Shown here one piece after another: positions 41,082 to 49,810 of a stretch of DNA of 49,810 nt. Numbering within the stretch: the first letter of the stretch is position 1; every line of letters begins with the position of its first letter. The DNA lies in the NCBI RefSeq assembly GCF_007860175.1, contig NZ_SJPX01000003.1, positions 457,470 to 507,279 on the forward strand, read 5' to 3'. The notes under the pieces are model-generated. The model was not told the DNA's origin. It saw only the letters and a list, made by a program, of their open reading frames with translations, and did no database searches. The DNA is from Rubripirellula reticaptiva (GTDB lineage: Bacteria > Planctomycetota > Planctomycetia > Pirellulales > Pirellulaceae). A program made the position numbers and the translations under genes.

Positions 41082-42080
41082 TCGGGATAGGGGCCGCATT
41101 GCTGCGGACCCCTCCCACAACACCTAGCATGCGGGTCCGCACTAGGCGTTTCGTCGCAAGGATGCAAGCGAGTGCCAACGCTCTTCTAGATTAAACATGC
41201 CCTCGGCGGCTAGGTACTCGTTGGATAAAGCTCGTTGGACGCCTGACGTCGTGGAAAGACGCGAAGCCCCCTTGCCGCTCATCGCAAAGCCGCGAGCGAC
41301 ACGGTGAGACACGTTCAGTGAAATTAGTTTCTTCAGTCGTGTTTGCGACTTCTTCCACTGCTTCCAATAACAAGCTCGGACGCGTCGCCGTAGCCACTTG
41401 TCCAAGTTCGTAAACGTGGTCTTCACTTGATCCAGTGCAAAGTAACCCAACCAACCCAGCGCGTAGCGACGATACTCCGCGTAACGTGATTTCATCGACA
41501 CGCCTCGGTTCTTGCGAAAGAATTCCGAGACGCGTTTCTTGAAGGCGTCGAGCTTCTTTGCACTCACCCGAATTTGACCGCCAAAGCCACGAAACTCGTA
41601 GCCCACGTACTCCAGACCATCCGCCGGGCGGATGCTGCTTTTGTCGTGATTGACAGTCAACTTCAAACGTTCGCTTAAGAAGTGCTCGACGCTCGCGTAC
41701 ACACGTTGTGCGGCAACTTTCGTCTTCGTGAAAATCACAAAGTCGTCAGCGTAACGCACAAACGGCAAGCCTCGCTGTTCCAGTTCCTTGTCCAAGTCAT
41801 CCAGATAGATGTTGGAAAGAAGCGGTGACAACAGGCCGCCTTGCATCGTTCCTTCGGTGCTGGCTTGGTGTAAACCGTCCGCCATTATCCCAGCTCGCAA
41901 GTAACGTCCGATCAACTTGAGTAGTCGCTTGTCGTGAACCTTGCGGGACACGCGTGCCATCAGTACGTCATGTTGGACTCGGTCAAAGAACTTTGAAAGG
42001 TCCATATCAACGCACCAGCGACGACCACCGCGGATGATCTTCTGCACTTGTCTGACTGCACCGCCACGGATGTGTTGCTA
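41082..42080 (-). mobile_element. Group IIC intron, 5'-truncated, antisense to the cassettes
   Basis: On - the order is RT C-terminal half, a domain V-like hairpin around CGGACCCGCATG, GTGTTGTGGGAGGGG, and the 3' end CCCTATCCCGATTG abutting the complement of an attC R''. That antisense placement beside an attC core is the hallmark of group IIC-attC introns. The 5' part is missing at about 42080. Confidence 0.82.
41142..42047 (-). pseudogene. Group IIC intron reverse transcriptase, 5'-truncated
   Basis: 301 residues from an internal Met, and the frame is open a little further upstream (QVQKIIRGGRRW). Blocks: RWCVDMDLSKFFDRVQHD, GTMQGGLLSPLLSNIYLDDLD, RYADDFVIFTKT, then the maturase segment RRVRACYWKQWKK typical of class C. 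The first RT blocks are lost, so it cannot act alone. Confidence 0.9.
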
Positions 42081-42118
42081 AAGGCTCCGAGCCGAGCTGT
42101 CACGGGGCGCCTCGATGG

Positions 42119-42142
42119 GGATCTCCCGCACTTTTGGTGAAG
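42119..42142 (+). repeat. ISL3 element left inverted repeat
   Basis: Perfect reverse complement of 44124-44147. Confidence 0.92.
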
Positions 42143-42289
42143 TATCCGGTCGAGGACGCTAGCATTTCTTAGCGTCAGCATTCGTCGCTGGACTTTTCGC
42201 ATTCAACGCATAACATTCAGCAATCGTTTAGTTTATCTCCGTACCAAGAAGGCCATCCTCAGTTTAGGGAAGACACGCACGCGTCCCAC

Positions 42290-43927
42290 GTGATCGGACT
42301 CCCGATGCGGTCTCAGGTGTTTCTTCCCGACAGCCGATCACTTTCGGTCGACAGTGTCTCCGTTGACGGCGAATCCGGGAAAGTTGAAGTTGTTGTTCAC
42401 AGCACAAACGACTGTGCGAAATGTCCGCGGTGTGGAAAGAAGTCGTCTCGAGTTCACAGCCATTACCTACGCCAATTGACGGATCTGCCCTGGCAAGGAG
42501 TGTCCGTTCACTTGACGTGGCGTAGCCGCAAATTCTTTTGTCGGGACGAGCAGTGCACCCAGAAGATCTTCACGGAACGATTGCCTGAGGTGGCACGACC
42601 GCATGCTCGGCGAAGCGAGCGATTGAGTCTCGCAGTGCGGTGCATCGGGATTGCATGCGGCGGCGAAGGCGGATCGCGGTTGGCAAAAAGACTTGGAATG
42701 AAATTCAGTCCTGACACGCTACTTCGAGAAACAAGGTGCACGCTGATTTCCAAGAGACGCACACCCCGCGTACTCGGAGTTGATGATTGGGCATTTCGCA
42801 AGGGTCAGCGGTACGGCACTGTGCTTGTCGATCGAGAAAACAATTGCGTGGTCGACCTGCTGCCAGACCGTGATCCCAATTCGCTTGTTGTGTGGCTTCA
42901 AAATCATCCTGGTGTTGAAATCATTAGTCGAGATCGGGGAGATTGCTACATCAAGGGAGCGACGGAAGGTGCACCTCAGGCAACCCAAGTGGCTGACCGA
43001 TTCCACTTGATGCAAAACCTTCGTGAAGCGTTGGCCCGTGTGATCGCACGTCACTCGAAGCAAGTCCGCGAAGCTGCTCAGCAGCAGTCGAAGTGCCCAA
43101 TCAACCCAGTTGTTCTCAGCGATCCCGGAAATCAGATTCGCAAGATACCACCATCCGAAACACAACTGCCAAGCTTCGCGTCACAACGACGGCAGGATCG
43201 GTACCGAGAGGTAATGGCGCTGTATCATCAAGGGATTTCGCAACGTGAAATTGCGATACGTTTCAATCTTTCTCGCTCCACTGTTCGTCGCTTTGTTCAA
43301 TCAGGCAGCTATCCCGAGCGTGCTCCGCGCCCCTCGCATAGCCATGCCGACGGTTGCGTCGAATATCTGTGGGAACGATGGAAGCAAGGGTGCCAGAACG
43401 TAACACAACTTACCAAAGAGATCAGAGAGAGAGGTTTCACAGCGTCTTATTACAGTGTCCGTCGCCGCGTTTCATCATGGCGCAATGGAATTGAAACGAC
43501 CTCAAAATCTCCCCCAGCCCGAACAAACATTGAGTCGCCAAATCAACTGTCGTGGATGGTTTTCAAAGACGACCTCAACCTCACCAAAGATCAGCGAACT
43601 TTCAAAGACAGGGTTTTCGGTCAATGTCCTGAAATTGCAGAAGCATGGAGAATCGCAACCGGCTTTATACATCTATTCAAGAGAAAAGCTGGCCATGACT
43701 TACCGGCCTGGATCGATGCAGCGTCCCATGACACTACGCCTCGAGAACTCCGCAGTTTTGCCAAGGGGATCCTACGAGATTCATCGGCGATTGCAGCTGC
43801 CATCGCCCTTCCATGGAGCAACGGACAAACCGAAGGCCAGGTCAACCGGCTGAAGACGTTGAAACGACAGATGTACGGACGTGGCGCATTCGACCTGCTC
43901 CGAATTCGATACTTGACCTCTACATGA
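42290..43927 (+). CDS. ISL3-family transposase
   Basis: 545 residues. N-terminal zinc finger CAKCPRCGKKS with HSHYLRQLTDLPWQG, then the DDE core opening VLGVDDWAFRKGQRYGT, an inserted HTH (GISQREIAIRFNLSRSTVRR), and the final block LPWSNGQTEGQVNRLKTLKR with the catalytic Glu. Full length for the family, apparently intact. Confidence 0.95.
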   Translation: MIGLPMRSQVFLPDSRSLSVDSVSVDGESGKVEVVVHSTNDCAKCPRCGKKSSRVHSHYLRQLTDLPWQGVSVHLTWRSRKFFCRDEQCTQKIFTERLPEVARPHARRSERLSLAVRCIGIACGGEGGSRLAKRLGMKFSPDTLLRETRCTLISKRRTPRVLGVDDWAFRKGQRYGTVLVDRENNCVVDLLPDRDPNSLVVWLQNHPGVEIISRDRGDCYIKGATEGAPQATQVADRFHLMQNLREALARVIARHSKQVREAAQQQSKCPINPVVLSDPGNQIRKIPPSETQLPSFASQRRQDRYREVMALYHQGISQREIAIRFNLSRSTVRRFVQSGSYPERAPRPSHSHADGCVEYLWERWKQGCQNVTQLTKEIRERGFTASYYSVRRRVSSWRNGIETTSKSPPARTNIESPNQLSWMVFKDDLNLTKDQRTFKDRVFGQCPEIAEAWRIATGFIHLFKRKAGHDLPAWIDAASHDTTPRELRSFAKGILRDSSAIAAAIALPWSNGQTEGQVNRLKTLKRQMYGRGAFDLLRIRYLTST

Positions 43928-44123
43928 GCGGGTGTTGATCCACATTGTGGCAAGATAAAGACTTGGTCCTCGCCAAGTGCTCGAGCCGCATTTCCGTTTT
44001 GGTGGACGAATGATCGGTTCGATTCGCAATTCGGCCTTGAGCGCCATTCCACTAGCCAGTCTGGGCACGAAAACTTGCAAAATCGAAACCTTTAAAGCCA
44101 GTAATCGGCACGCTACAAAACCG

Positions 44124-44147
44124 CTTCACCAAAAGTGCGGGAGATCC
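44124..44147 (+). repeat. ISL3 element right inverted repeat
   Basis: Perfect reverse complement of 42119-42142. Confidence 0.92.
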
Positions 44148-44150
44148 TTG

Positions 44151-44186
44151 AAAAGGGACCACCTGTGGGCACCTCTGGTCCCTTTT
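44151..44186 (+). repeat. 11-bp hairpin next to the IS boundary
   Basis: AAAAGGGACCA and TGGTCCCTTTT flank 14 bases. TGGTCCCTTTTGAA recurs near 44264. Such repeats are typical of IS21-family ends, so it may be the end of the neighbouring IS21 remnant. Confidence 0.6.
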
Positions 44187-44226
44187 GAAATTGGTGGTTC
44201 GGAATCGGGCGGTTTCGCCTGATCTA

Positions 44227-44598
44227 CTAGTCCTTTTCGGCTGCCGATCCGGTGGCCGCTGTGGTCCCTTTTGAACATTTCTCGGCATTTTTTAGCCGGT
44301 AGCTGCGGCCGGTGATCTTCATGATCTCGGCCGACTGCAAGAACCGATCCAGGATCGCACTGGCGCTGGGAAAATCACCGGTCAACTTGCCCCAGTCCTC
44401 CAGCGGTCGGTTCGTCGTCATCATCGTGCTGCGCACCTCGTGGCGGCGCATGATGATCTCGAACAGGTATTCACCACTGTGGTTAGGTAGCTGCTTCATC
44501 CTCATGCCGTCGATGATCAACAGGCCTGGCCTGAGATAACGGGCCAGAACTTTCTCCTCGCCACTCAACGCTTCTTCGTGCAAGTAGTCACACACCAC
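44227..44598 (-). pseudogene. istB: IS21-family istB helper, N-terminally truncated
   Basis: 123 codons matching the C-terminal half of IstB: YLRPGLLIIDGMRMKQLP (Walker B region), TMMTTNRPLEDWGKLTGD, SASAILDRFLQSAEIMKITGRSYR. The Walker A half is deleted, and the frame joins istA remnants upstream. Confidence 0.88.
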
Positions 44599-44599
44599 G

Positions 44600-44712
44600 T
44601 CAAAGATGCTGCGGTAAGGCGTGCAGCTTGCGCACGAGTTCAGGGCCGTACCAGTCTGCGTTCTTCACGGCAGCGCGAAGGTTATTAGCGACGACGGTTT
44701 TGGGTACGCCTC
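44600..44712 (-). pseudogene. istA: IS21-family istA transposase remnant
   Basis: On - the frame GGVPKTVVANNLRAAVKNAD then WYGPELVRKLHALP is IstA-like, and it joins istB out of frame. Only about 37 codons remain. Confidence 0.75.
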
Positions 44713-44727
44713 CGCTGTCAACCGTTC

Positions 44728-45322
44728 TGCCATCCCTTCACAAGCTGCGGCATATCGACCTGGTCTTCGATCGGTATGAGTGCGAAATGTTCGACCACTA
44801 CATAGACCAAGATTCGTTCGGAATCCAGTTGAACGAACAGAGTCAGTTAGAAGTGCTGTACGTTGTCGTCGGGTTCGGAGAAGAAAGCTATGATCCGATA
44901 ACAAAGTTTTATACTCATCACGCGTTGTCGCTTCTCGAATACCCGTGGTATTCGGACGGCACGGCGCCGAAGGCGGCCCGGTCAACCGCGGGCTCCACTC
45001 GCTTTACAACGGCGTCCCGAGCTGCCACAAGCTCCTTGATCGAAAACGGGTCAACTGGTTGATGGGCCGAGAATGGACCGACGATTCAAGCGTTTCGTCG
45101 GCTGATCCCGATCGCCCCACTTTCGTCTTCAACGTAGCCAGCGGAGACTGCGACACGCCACAGATCGAGTGGGATTTGGTTGTCGCAGCACCGATCGACA
45201 ATTCTTACAACCGAAACGGTTCACGCCCGGACCCAAGCGACGAAGTGCAAGCCAAGTGGGCGTGTTACATGATGAAACTGTTCGACAAAGCCGTCGCAGT
45301 TCTCAGCGGTCAGCCCCAGTGA
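44728..45322 (+). pseudogene. Hypothetical gene broken by a frameshift
   Basis: One frame reads MFDHYIDQDSFGIQLNEQSQ and on to SLLEYPWYSDG. At about 44960 protein-like sequence moves to another frame (RGLHSLYNGVPSCHKLLDRK, then FVFNVASGDCDTPQIEWDL) to a stop at 45322. The 5' end is lost at the IS21 remnant. No family recognised. Confidence 0.55.
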
Positions 45323-46999
45323 GATGAGCCAATGATCACAGTGTTGAGTTGTTGGTCCGAATCATCGATTGACGTCAGCTGGGCACGCACAAATCTTGGG
45401 AGCACTTTGCGTCCAATTTCGGTCATCGATGACATAGACACTTGGTGATAAACTGCAACTTAAGGCGAGTCGTCACAGCCAAGTTGTTTGTTCAATCGGC
45501 AGTTGCGTCCCCCGATCGCTCATCGTGAAATCACGTTGGTTCAGCCAAGCTCGGTTAGGACTCCACATTTGTCAGGCAGCGGCTTCTGCTGCGTTGGTCG
45601 CAAAGCTCCACTGTTAGCGGTAGTTCGAATGTCACTCGCTGCGGAGCACTATATTTGTTCGGGCGTCTCAAGATCGGATCGCGTGGCAAGGATCTGTCTC
45701 TGGTTCAAACCGGTTTCGCCGTCGGTGCTACTCTGCGAGCGATTGCCAATAGATCCGCGCGTCCGCCTTCATCGAGTAACTCCCAAAGCCGCATCAATTC
45801 GCGAGTCTGATCGTCCAGGATGGCTGTAGATGGGACCGCCCGTGGGACCGCGGTTTCGTGAGTATGGCTAAAACACCGTTCGCCAGCGTCGTTTGAAAGT
45901 CCTAGTGGGGTAGCTTAGAGGCAGGTCACCAAGAGCCAATGCGAGACGAACCCAGTTATTTACGGGTTTTTCAGTATTGGCTTTTTCTGTGTCTCGGGAT
46001 GTCTGCCATCGTCCTGCGCTGTCGGTGGTCGATTTGGTGTTTTTTTCTAAAACTACTTCTTCGGCGGTTTGGTGATTGTTGGCTACTTCGCGCCCTTTAT
46101 CCCGCCTTTTGGGTCGGTCATTGGCTAGGGTGTGTGCCGACAACTTCCGTTTCTTCGGTCGCCCGCAGGTCCTGCTTCCGCTTTAGCGACTGCACAAACC
46201 CGCAGAGTGAATCGCCGGGCGCAGGGATGCTTTGCACAGAAGTCGGCATTTTGTTTCGGCAGCTAGGAGCGGCAGTTTCGTCGAGGCGGTGTCGTTTTTT
46301 CGCTCGATGACAAATTCATGTCGCATGAAAGCCACCAATCAATAGCGTGCTAAAGTCATTCGGAGCCGACTTGCAATTCGCAAAATCCTGCCCGGAGGTG
46401 GAGATGACTTTAGGCTCCCTTGCCATAGCAGCCGACGTCAACCGTCGCTGGTTTGGCCTCAAGTGTCGATGGCACTGCGTGTCAGTGAGACGCTGCGAGA
46501 AAATATCTGCGATACTGATGCCGACTTGATTTGGAGACGCGAGTTAAAATCGCGGAGCGGCTCGAAGGTTTCTCGGCTCGTAATTAAGTAAAGTGGTTTT
46601 GCGACAAACGTTACAAAAACACTGACACGGGCCCGGCACCGGGACAGGCTCTTATCTCAACGCAAAGCCGACACATTCTGAGATGTGGGCTCATCGCTTC
46701 TGCACCCGCCTTTGTCGGTGCGGTCGCCCCGCAAAAAGACGTGGCTCCTCTGGGGAAAACCGCTCAGTCTTGGTGGGTTGCTTTCTTAAGTCGAACTTAA
46801 CGAAAAATATCTGCAACTGGCTTGCAGACACAAGATTTCGAATCGAACAACGAGCGTGTGTCGCTTGAGATTAGTTTTTGTTTAGATTCGATCGCTGCCG
46901 GCGACTTGAAATCACAGTCGTATTACACTCGGGTTGCTCTCCGCTGTTCGCTTCGCTTTCCTCATGAGCGTGCCCTTATTGCTTTCCTGAGACTACTGG
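45323..46999 (+). other. 1.7 kb without a convincing gene
   Basis: Frames of 60-123 codons exist, but their translations are Cys/Arg/Trp-rich and unlike proteins. No attC cores, tRNA or inverted repeats are evident. It separates the mobile-element cluster from the two-component operon and probably contains that operon's promoter near its right end, which I cannot place. Confidence 0.5.
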
Positions 47000-47680
47000 A
47001 TGACACGACTGATCATTGTTGAAGACCAAGTATCGCTGCTGAAGAGCCTGAAGAAGGGCTTGGAGGAAGAGGGATTCGAGGTGATGGCGGCGTCCAGCGG
47101 CAGCGAAGGTTATAGGCTTATTCAGCAAGAGCCTGCCGATGCGGTGCTGCTTGATTTGATGCTTCCTGATGGCGACGGTATCAGCCTGCTCCAGCGGATT
47201 CGCGAGGAGGATTTTCAAAAGCCTGTGCTGGTGATTACGGCCAAAGACTCGATTGATGATCGTGTTCTGGGGCTCAATAGTTGTGCCGACGACTATCTGG
47301 TCAAGCCGTTTGCATTCAGCGAGTTGTTGGCACGCTTGAGGGCGGTTCTGAGACGTTCGCCGACTAGTAATTTTGATACTCGATTGGTCTACGACGACTT
47401 GGTGATTGATTCGCTGTCCCGAGTTGCCAGTCGCAATGGCAGGGAGTTGAAGCTGACACAGCGACAATTTGAGATGCTGGAATACTTAATGAGAAACAAG
47501 AATCGAATTGTTTCGCGTGACGCGTTGGCACGAGACGTTTGGAAAGCAGCGACGGCGACTTGGACCAACGTGATTGAGGTGCAGATCAATCAATTGCGAA
47601 AGAAATTGGGGCAAGAAAGCTCGGTTCCAGTCCTGCATACGGTTCGCGGCGAAGGGTATCAATTGGGGGACGAACCATGA
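47000..47680 (+). CDS. OmpR/PhoB-family response regulator
   Basis: 226 residues from ATG. Receiver domain 1-115 with acidic pocket E8/D9, phospho-acceptor Asp52 in LLDLMLPDGDG, Thr80 and Lys102 (VKPF). The C-terminal winged-helix 125-222 (LTQRQFEMLEYLMRN, VIEVQINQLRKKLG, LHTVRGEGYQL) binds DNA. It overlaps the kinase gene by ATGA, so the two are coupled in one operon. Kinase and regulator target genes are unknown. Confidence 0.95.
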   Translation: MTRLIIVEDQVSLLKSLKKGLEEEGFEVMAASSGSEGYRLIQQEPADAVLLDLMLPDGDGISLLQRIREEDFQKPVLVITAKDSIDDRVLGLNSCADDYLVKPFAFSELLARLRAVLRRSPTSNFDTRLVYDDLVIDSLSRVASRNGRELKLTQRQFEMLEYLMRNKNRIVSRDALARDVWKAATATWTNVIEVQINQLRKKLGQESSVPVLHTVRGEGYQLGDEP

Positions 47681-49143
47681 AGCGATTGAGTATCCGCGTT
47701 CGTTTGACGCTTTGGTACACGCTGTTCTTTCTGTTGTTGCTGGTGGTGATGGGATCTTTGGTCTTGTGGCGAGTGCGCTCGCACTTGGTTGAGAATGCAG
47801 ATCGGTCTTTGGCGGAAGAAATCAGCGAACTGTTTGACGAAATGCAAATGGTGAGCGATCGCGACGAGATGGTCGCGGAATTAGATCGTCGTTTTTCAAG
47901 TCATTCACATTACCATTTTCAAGTACTTGACCAAGACTTAAATCCAGTTTTTACGAGTCGCTTTTTAGCGAATCTCGACTTGCCCGCTGCGACTCCGCCA
48001 AGCGATATGCGAGGCGGTGAATACTCTGACATTCAATGGCCTGGACTGGGTAAGTTTCGGCTAGTGAATTTGGCTTTGCGAGACTCCCGATCCAACCCTC
48101 AGTTGATCAGAGCAATTTCGCCGCGGCAGATGATTGACCGAGATTTTCAAAGCTATCTTTGGATGTTGGCAACACTGGGCCCGATCGCCTTGATTGCGGC
48201 TCTGATCGCGGGCTATATCGTCGCCGGACATGTGCTCTCGCCAATCAAGCAAATCACGGCAAAAGCGAAATTCATTTCGGCGGATCGTTTAGACGAGCGA
48301 TTACCTGTGGTTCACGAGTTCGACGAGCTCGGAGAACTTTCAACAACGTTGAATGAAACATTTGACCGCTTGGAAAAGTCGGTCAATTCGATGAAACGGT
48401 TCACATCGGATGCTGCTCATGAACTGCGTTCGCCGGTGGCAGTGTTGCGGACGGAAGCCGAAATTGCGTTGAGAAAGCCACGGTCACTCGAAGAGTACCG
48501 AGCTGTCGTCGAGACCACCTTAGCCGAGACGATTCGATTGGGCGAACTTGTCGATCAGTTGTTGACACTCAGTCGCCACGATGCCGGTGTTGAAGAGATT
48601 CTCACTGATGAAGTACCAGCGGCTGCTTTACTCGGCGATGTCGTGTCGCGGTTTGTGGCGACTGCTAACGAGAAAGGTGTCGTGCTGGAAGCTGCTGATT
48701 TACCTGAATGTTTCATCAACGGTTATGATGTTTGGATCAGTCAATTGTTCTTCAATCTGATCGACAACGCAATCAAATTCACACCATCGGGAGGAATGGT
48801 AAAGGTTTACGCGGCCAACGACGCGAAATACACAACGTTTTTCATTAGCGACACCGGAGTTGGGATTGCACCAGATCAAATCCCGCATGTGTTTGAGCGG
48901 TTTTACCGGGCCGATGCTGCTCGCGAACATTATCGAGGCACGGGGCTTGGATTGTCGATCTGTAAGTCGATTGTTGACGCTCATCACGGCACGATTGACG
49001 TCTCGGGCAACGGGGAAGTTGGCACAATCGTTTCTGTTCGATTGCCTAGGATTCCCGCCTTCGAATTTGATACAGATCACGGAGTCCCCGAGTCCCAAAT
49101 TGATCCAGCGAGCATTGCTCGGGGCGAAGTGAGAACGCTGTGA
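47677..49143 (+). CDS. Sensor histidine kinase
   Basis: 488 residues from an ATG overlapping the regulator stop. TM1 about 10-31, a periplasmic sensor of about 130 residues, TM2 about 165-187, HAMP ([23 protein letters not shown] split across about 190-245), H box [19 protein letters not shown] with the phospho-accepting His near 249, N box [15 protein letters not shown]1 DTGVGI, G2 GTGLGLSI. A membrane-bound partner of the upstream regulator. The 3' end overlaps the next start. Confidence 0.95.
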   Translation: MKRLSIRVRLTLWYTLFFLLLLVVMGSLVLWRVRSHLVENADRSLAEEISELFDEMQMVSDRDEMVAELDRRFSSHSHYHFQVLDQDLNPVFTSRFLANLDLPAATPPSDMRGGEYSDIQWPGLGKFRLVNLALRDSRSNPQLIRAISPRQMIDRDFQSYLWMLATLGPIALIAALIAGYIVAGHVLSPIKQITAKAKFISADRLDERLPVVHEFDELGELSTTLNETFDRLEKSVNSMKRFTSDAAHELRSPVAVLRTEAEIALRKPRSLEEYRAVVETTLAETIRLGELVDQLLTLSRHDAGVEEILTDEVPAAALLGDVVSRFVATANEKGVVLEAADLPECFINGYDVWISQLFFNLIDNAIKFTPSGGMVKVYAANDAKYTTFFISDTGVGIAPDQIPHVFERFYRADAAREHYRGTGLGLSICKSIVDAHHGTIDVSGNGEVGTIVSVRLPRIPAFEFDTDHGVPESQIDPASIARGEVRTL

Positions 49144-49810
49144 TTGCACAACGTGGGCGTTCGCGGCATGACGTTCGAGGCATGACTCTGATTGAATTAC
49201 TGGTCGTAGTTGCGATCATCGGTATCATAGTTGCGCTCGTCTTACCGGCCGTTCAGGCTGCACGCGAGGCGGCACGGCGTTTAACGTGCCAGAACAATTT
49301 AAAGCAGATCGGATTGGCTGTCCAGAATTACCAATCGGCGCATCGTGTTTTCCCGCCCGGGGGTATCTTCACAGGTACCACATCATGGTCTGCGCATGGC
49401 CGAATCATGCCGTACTTGGAACAGTCGGCTGCCTTTGAGCGTGTGCGTTTGGACCTCGATTGGCACGATCCACTGAACTTGTCGACAGGAATTCAGCATT
49501 TGCAAATTCCTGTTTATACCTGCCCAAGCGATCCGCTTTGCGACGATCTTTACTATGACGATGAAGGTTCGGTTAGGCCGGTTAACTATGGATTTAACTT
49601 TGGAACTTGGTTTGTCTTTGATCCTCGTGACAACACGTTCGGAGATGGTTGTTTCCATGTGAACGCGCGCATTGGTCCGGAAGCAGGGCAATCGCACGTT
49701 GATTTCGTTTCGGTCCAAGGATTGCGTTGTCATCGCTGAAGTCAAGCCGCTCGTTGTTGAGTGGCGTGTTTCCCGCACGGAGGTGCCAAGCGATGAACGG
49801 ACCAGCAGCC
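49140..49810 (+). pseudogene. Prepilin-type DUF1559 protein, frameshifted and cut by the window edge
   Basis: From GTG overlapping the kinase stop. A prepilin leader [21 protein letters not shown], cleaved before Met, and [20 protein letters not shown], then [12 protein letters not shown] and YTCPSDP, the standard DUF1559 order. After GPEA the frame gives [17 protein letters not shown] and a TGA at 49739, while another frame continues [20 protein letters not shown], the expected DUF1559 end. A frameshift between about 49680 and 49730, or a sequencing error, is likely. Confidence 0.8.

Larger units (their letters stand above)
42119..44147 (+). mobile_element. ISL3-family insertion sequence
   Basis: Bounded by perfect 24-bp inverted repeats starting GGATCTCCCGCACTTTTGG (42119-42142 and 44124-44147), total about 2.03 kb. 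Contains one transposase gene. The eight flanking bases (CTCGATGG left, TTGAAAAG right) differ, so no target duplication remains, suggesting later rearrangement. Confidence 0.9.

Noticed and set aside
45488-45829. 113-codon frame as a gene
   Set aside because: Composition is unlike proteins, with no start signal or family. Likely chance.
45939-46310. 123-codon frame as a membrane protein
   Set aside because: Trp/Cys/Arg-rich, lacks a plausible start, and the opposite strand is equally open.
47677-49143. Two-component system as the array's regulator
   Set aside because: It lies beyond the mobile-element cluster with 1.7 kb between, and nothing in the sequence links it to cassette expression.

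Overview
The window looks like chromosome of a planctomycete, probably Pirellulaceae (Rhodopirellula-like). The basis is two prepilin-type/DUF1559 proteins, several 'NPYxPP' membrane proteins, and single-helix proteins opening with RFSIKTLLFVV or RSFSLATFLLVG. No rRNA or other taxonomic marker is present, so the assignment is an inference.

From base 1 to about 41.1 kb the window is an integron gene-cassette array. I read 58 intact attC sites, one degenerate site and one split by an intron, plus fragments. Sites are about 90 bp: R'' (nnnnAAC), L'', a loop of fairly constant sequence, L', and R' (GTTnnnn). The strongest proof is the core rule. When a cassette is a circle its own first bases complete its own attC, so its R'' should complement the R' that opens the same cassette. 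By eye this holds exactly for 56 of 59 cassettes although the 7-mer varies (GTTATCC/GGATAAC, GTTCCCC/GGGGAAC, GTTAGGT/ACCTAAC and others). Most cassettes hold one small promoterless gene on the + strand whose stop lies in or just before R''. About seven carry genes on the - strand, several of which start inside the neighbouring attC. The integrase and attI are not in the window. By cassette orientation they should lie to the left, so this is the middle and distal end of a larger array.

Cargo is mostly small unknown, membrane, secreted and zinc-ribbon proteins. Recognisable items are an ankyrin protein, a winged-helix plus deoxyribosyltransferase/TIR-like protein (possible defence effector), a stand-alone MshEN-like protein, an Imm53-like and a SUKH-like protein, an S23-type four-helix-bundle protein framed by a 45-bp inverted repeat, a YcxB-like protein, an HECGH membrane metalloprotease-like protein and leucine-rich-repeat-like and carboxypeptidase-regulatory-like secreted proteins. 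One gene-poor cassette body of exactly 318 bp occurs four times. Three protein families occur as paralogous cassette pairs.

From 32.5 to 44.7 kb retroelements and insertion sequences invade the array. A full group II intron splits one attC, a 5'-truncated copy sits in another at 39.2 kb, two remnants of antisense group IIC introns abut attC R'' cores at 37.4 and 41.1 kb, and an ISL3-family element with 24-bp perfect ends and an IS21 remnant close the array. The block 37.5-38.9 kb carries two non-cassette-like genes.

From 44.7 kb to the end is ordinary chromosome: a broken hypothetical gene, about 1.7 kb with no convincing gene, an OmpR-family response regulator overlapping its sensor kinase, and a DUF1559 prepilin-like gene that runs off the window and seems frameshifted.
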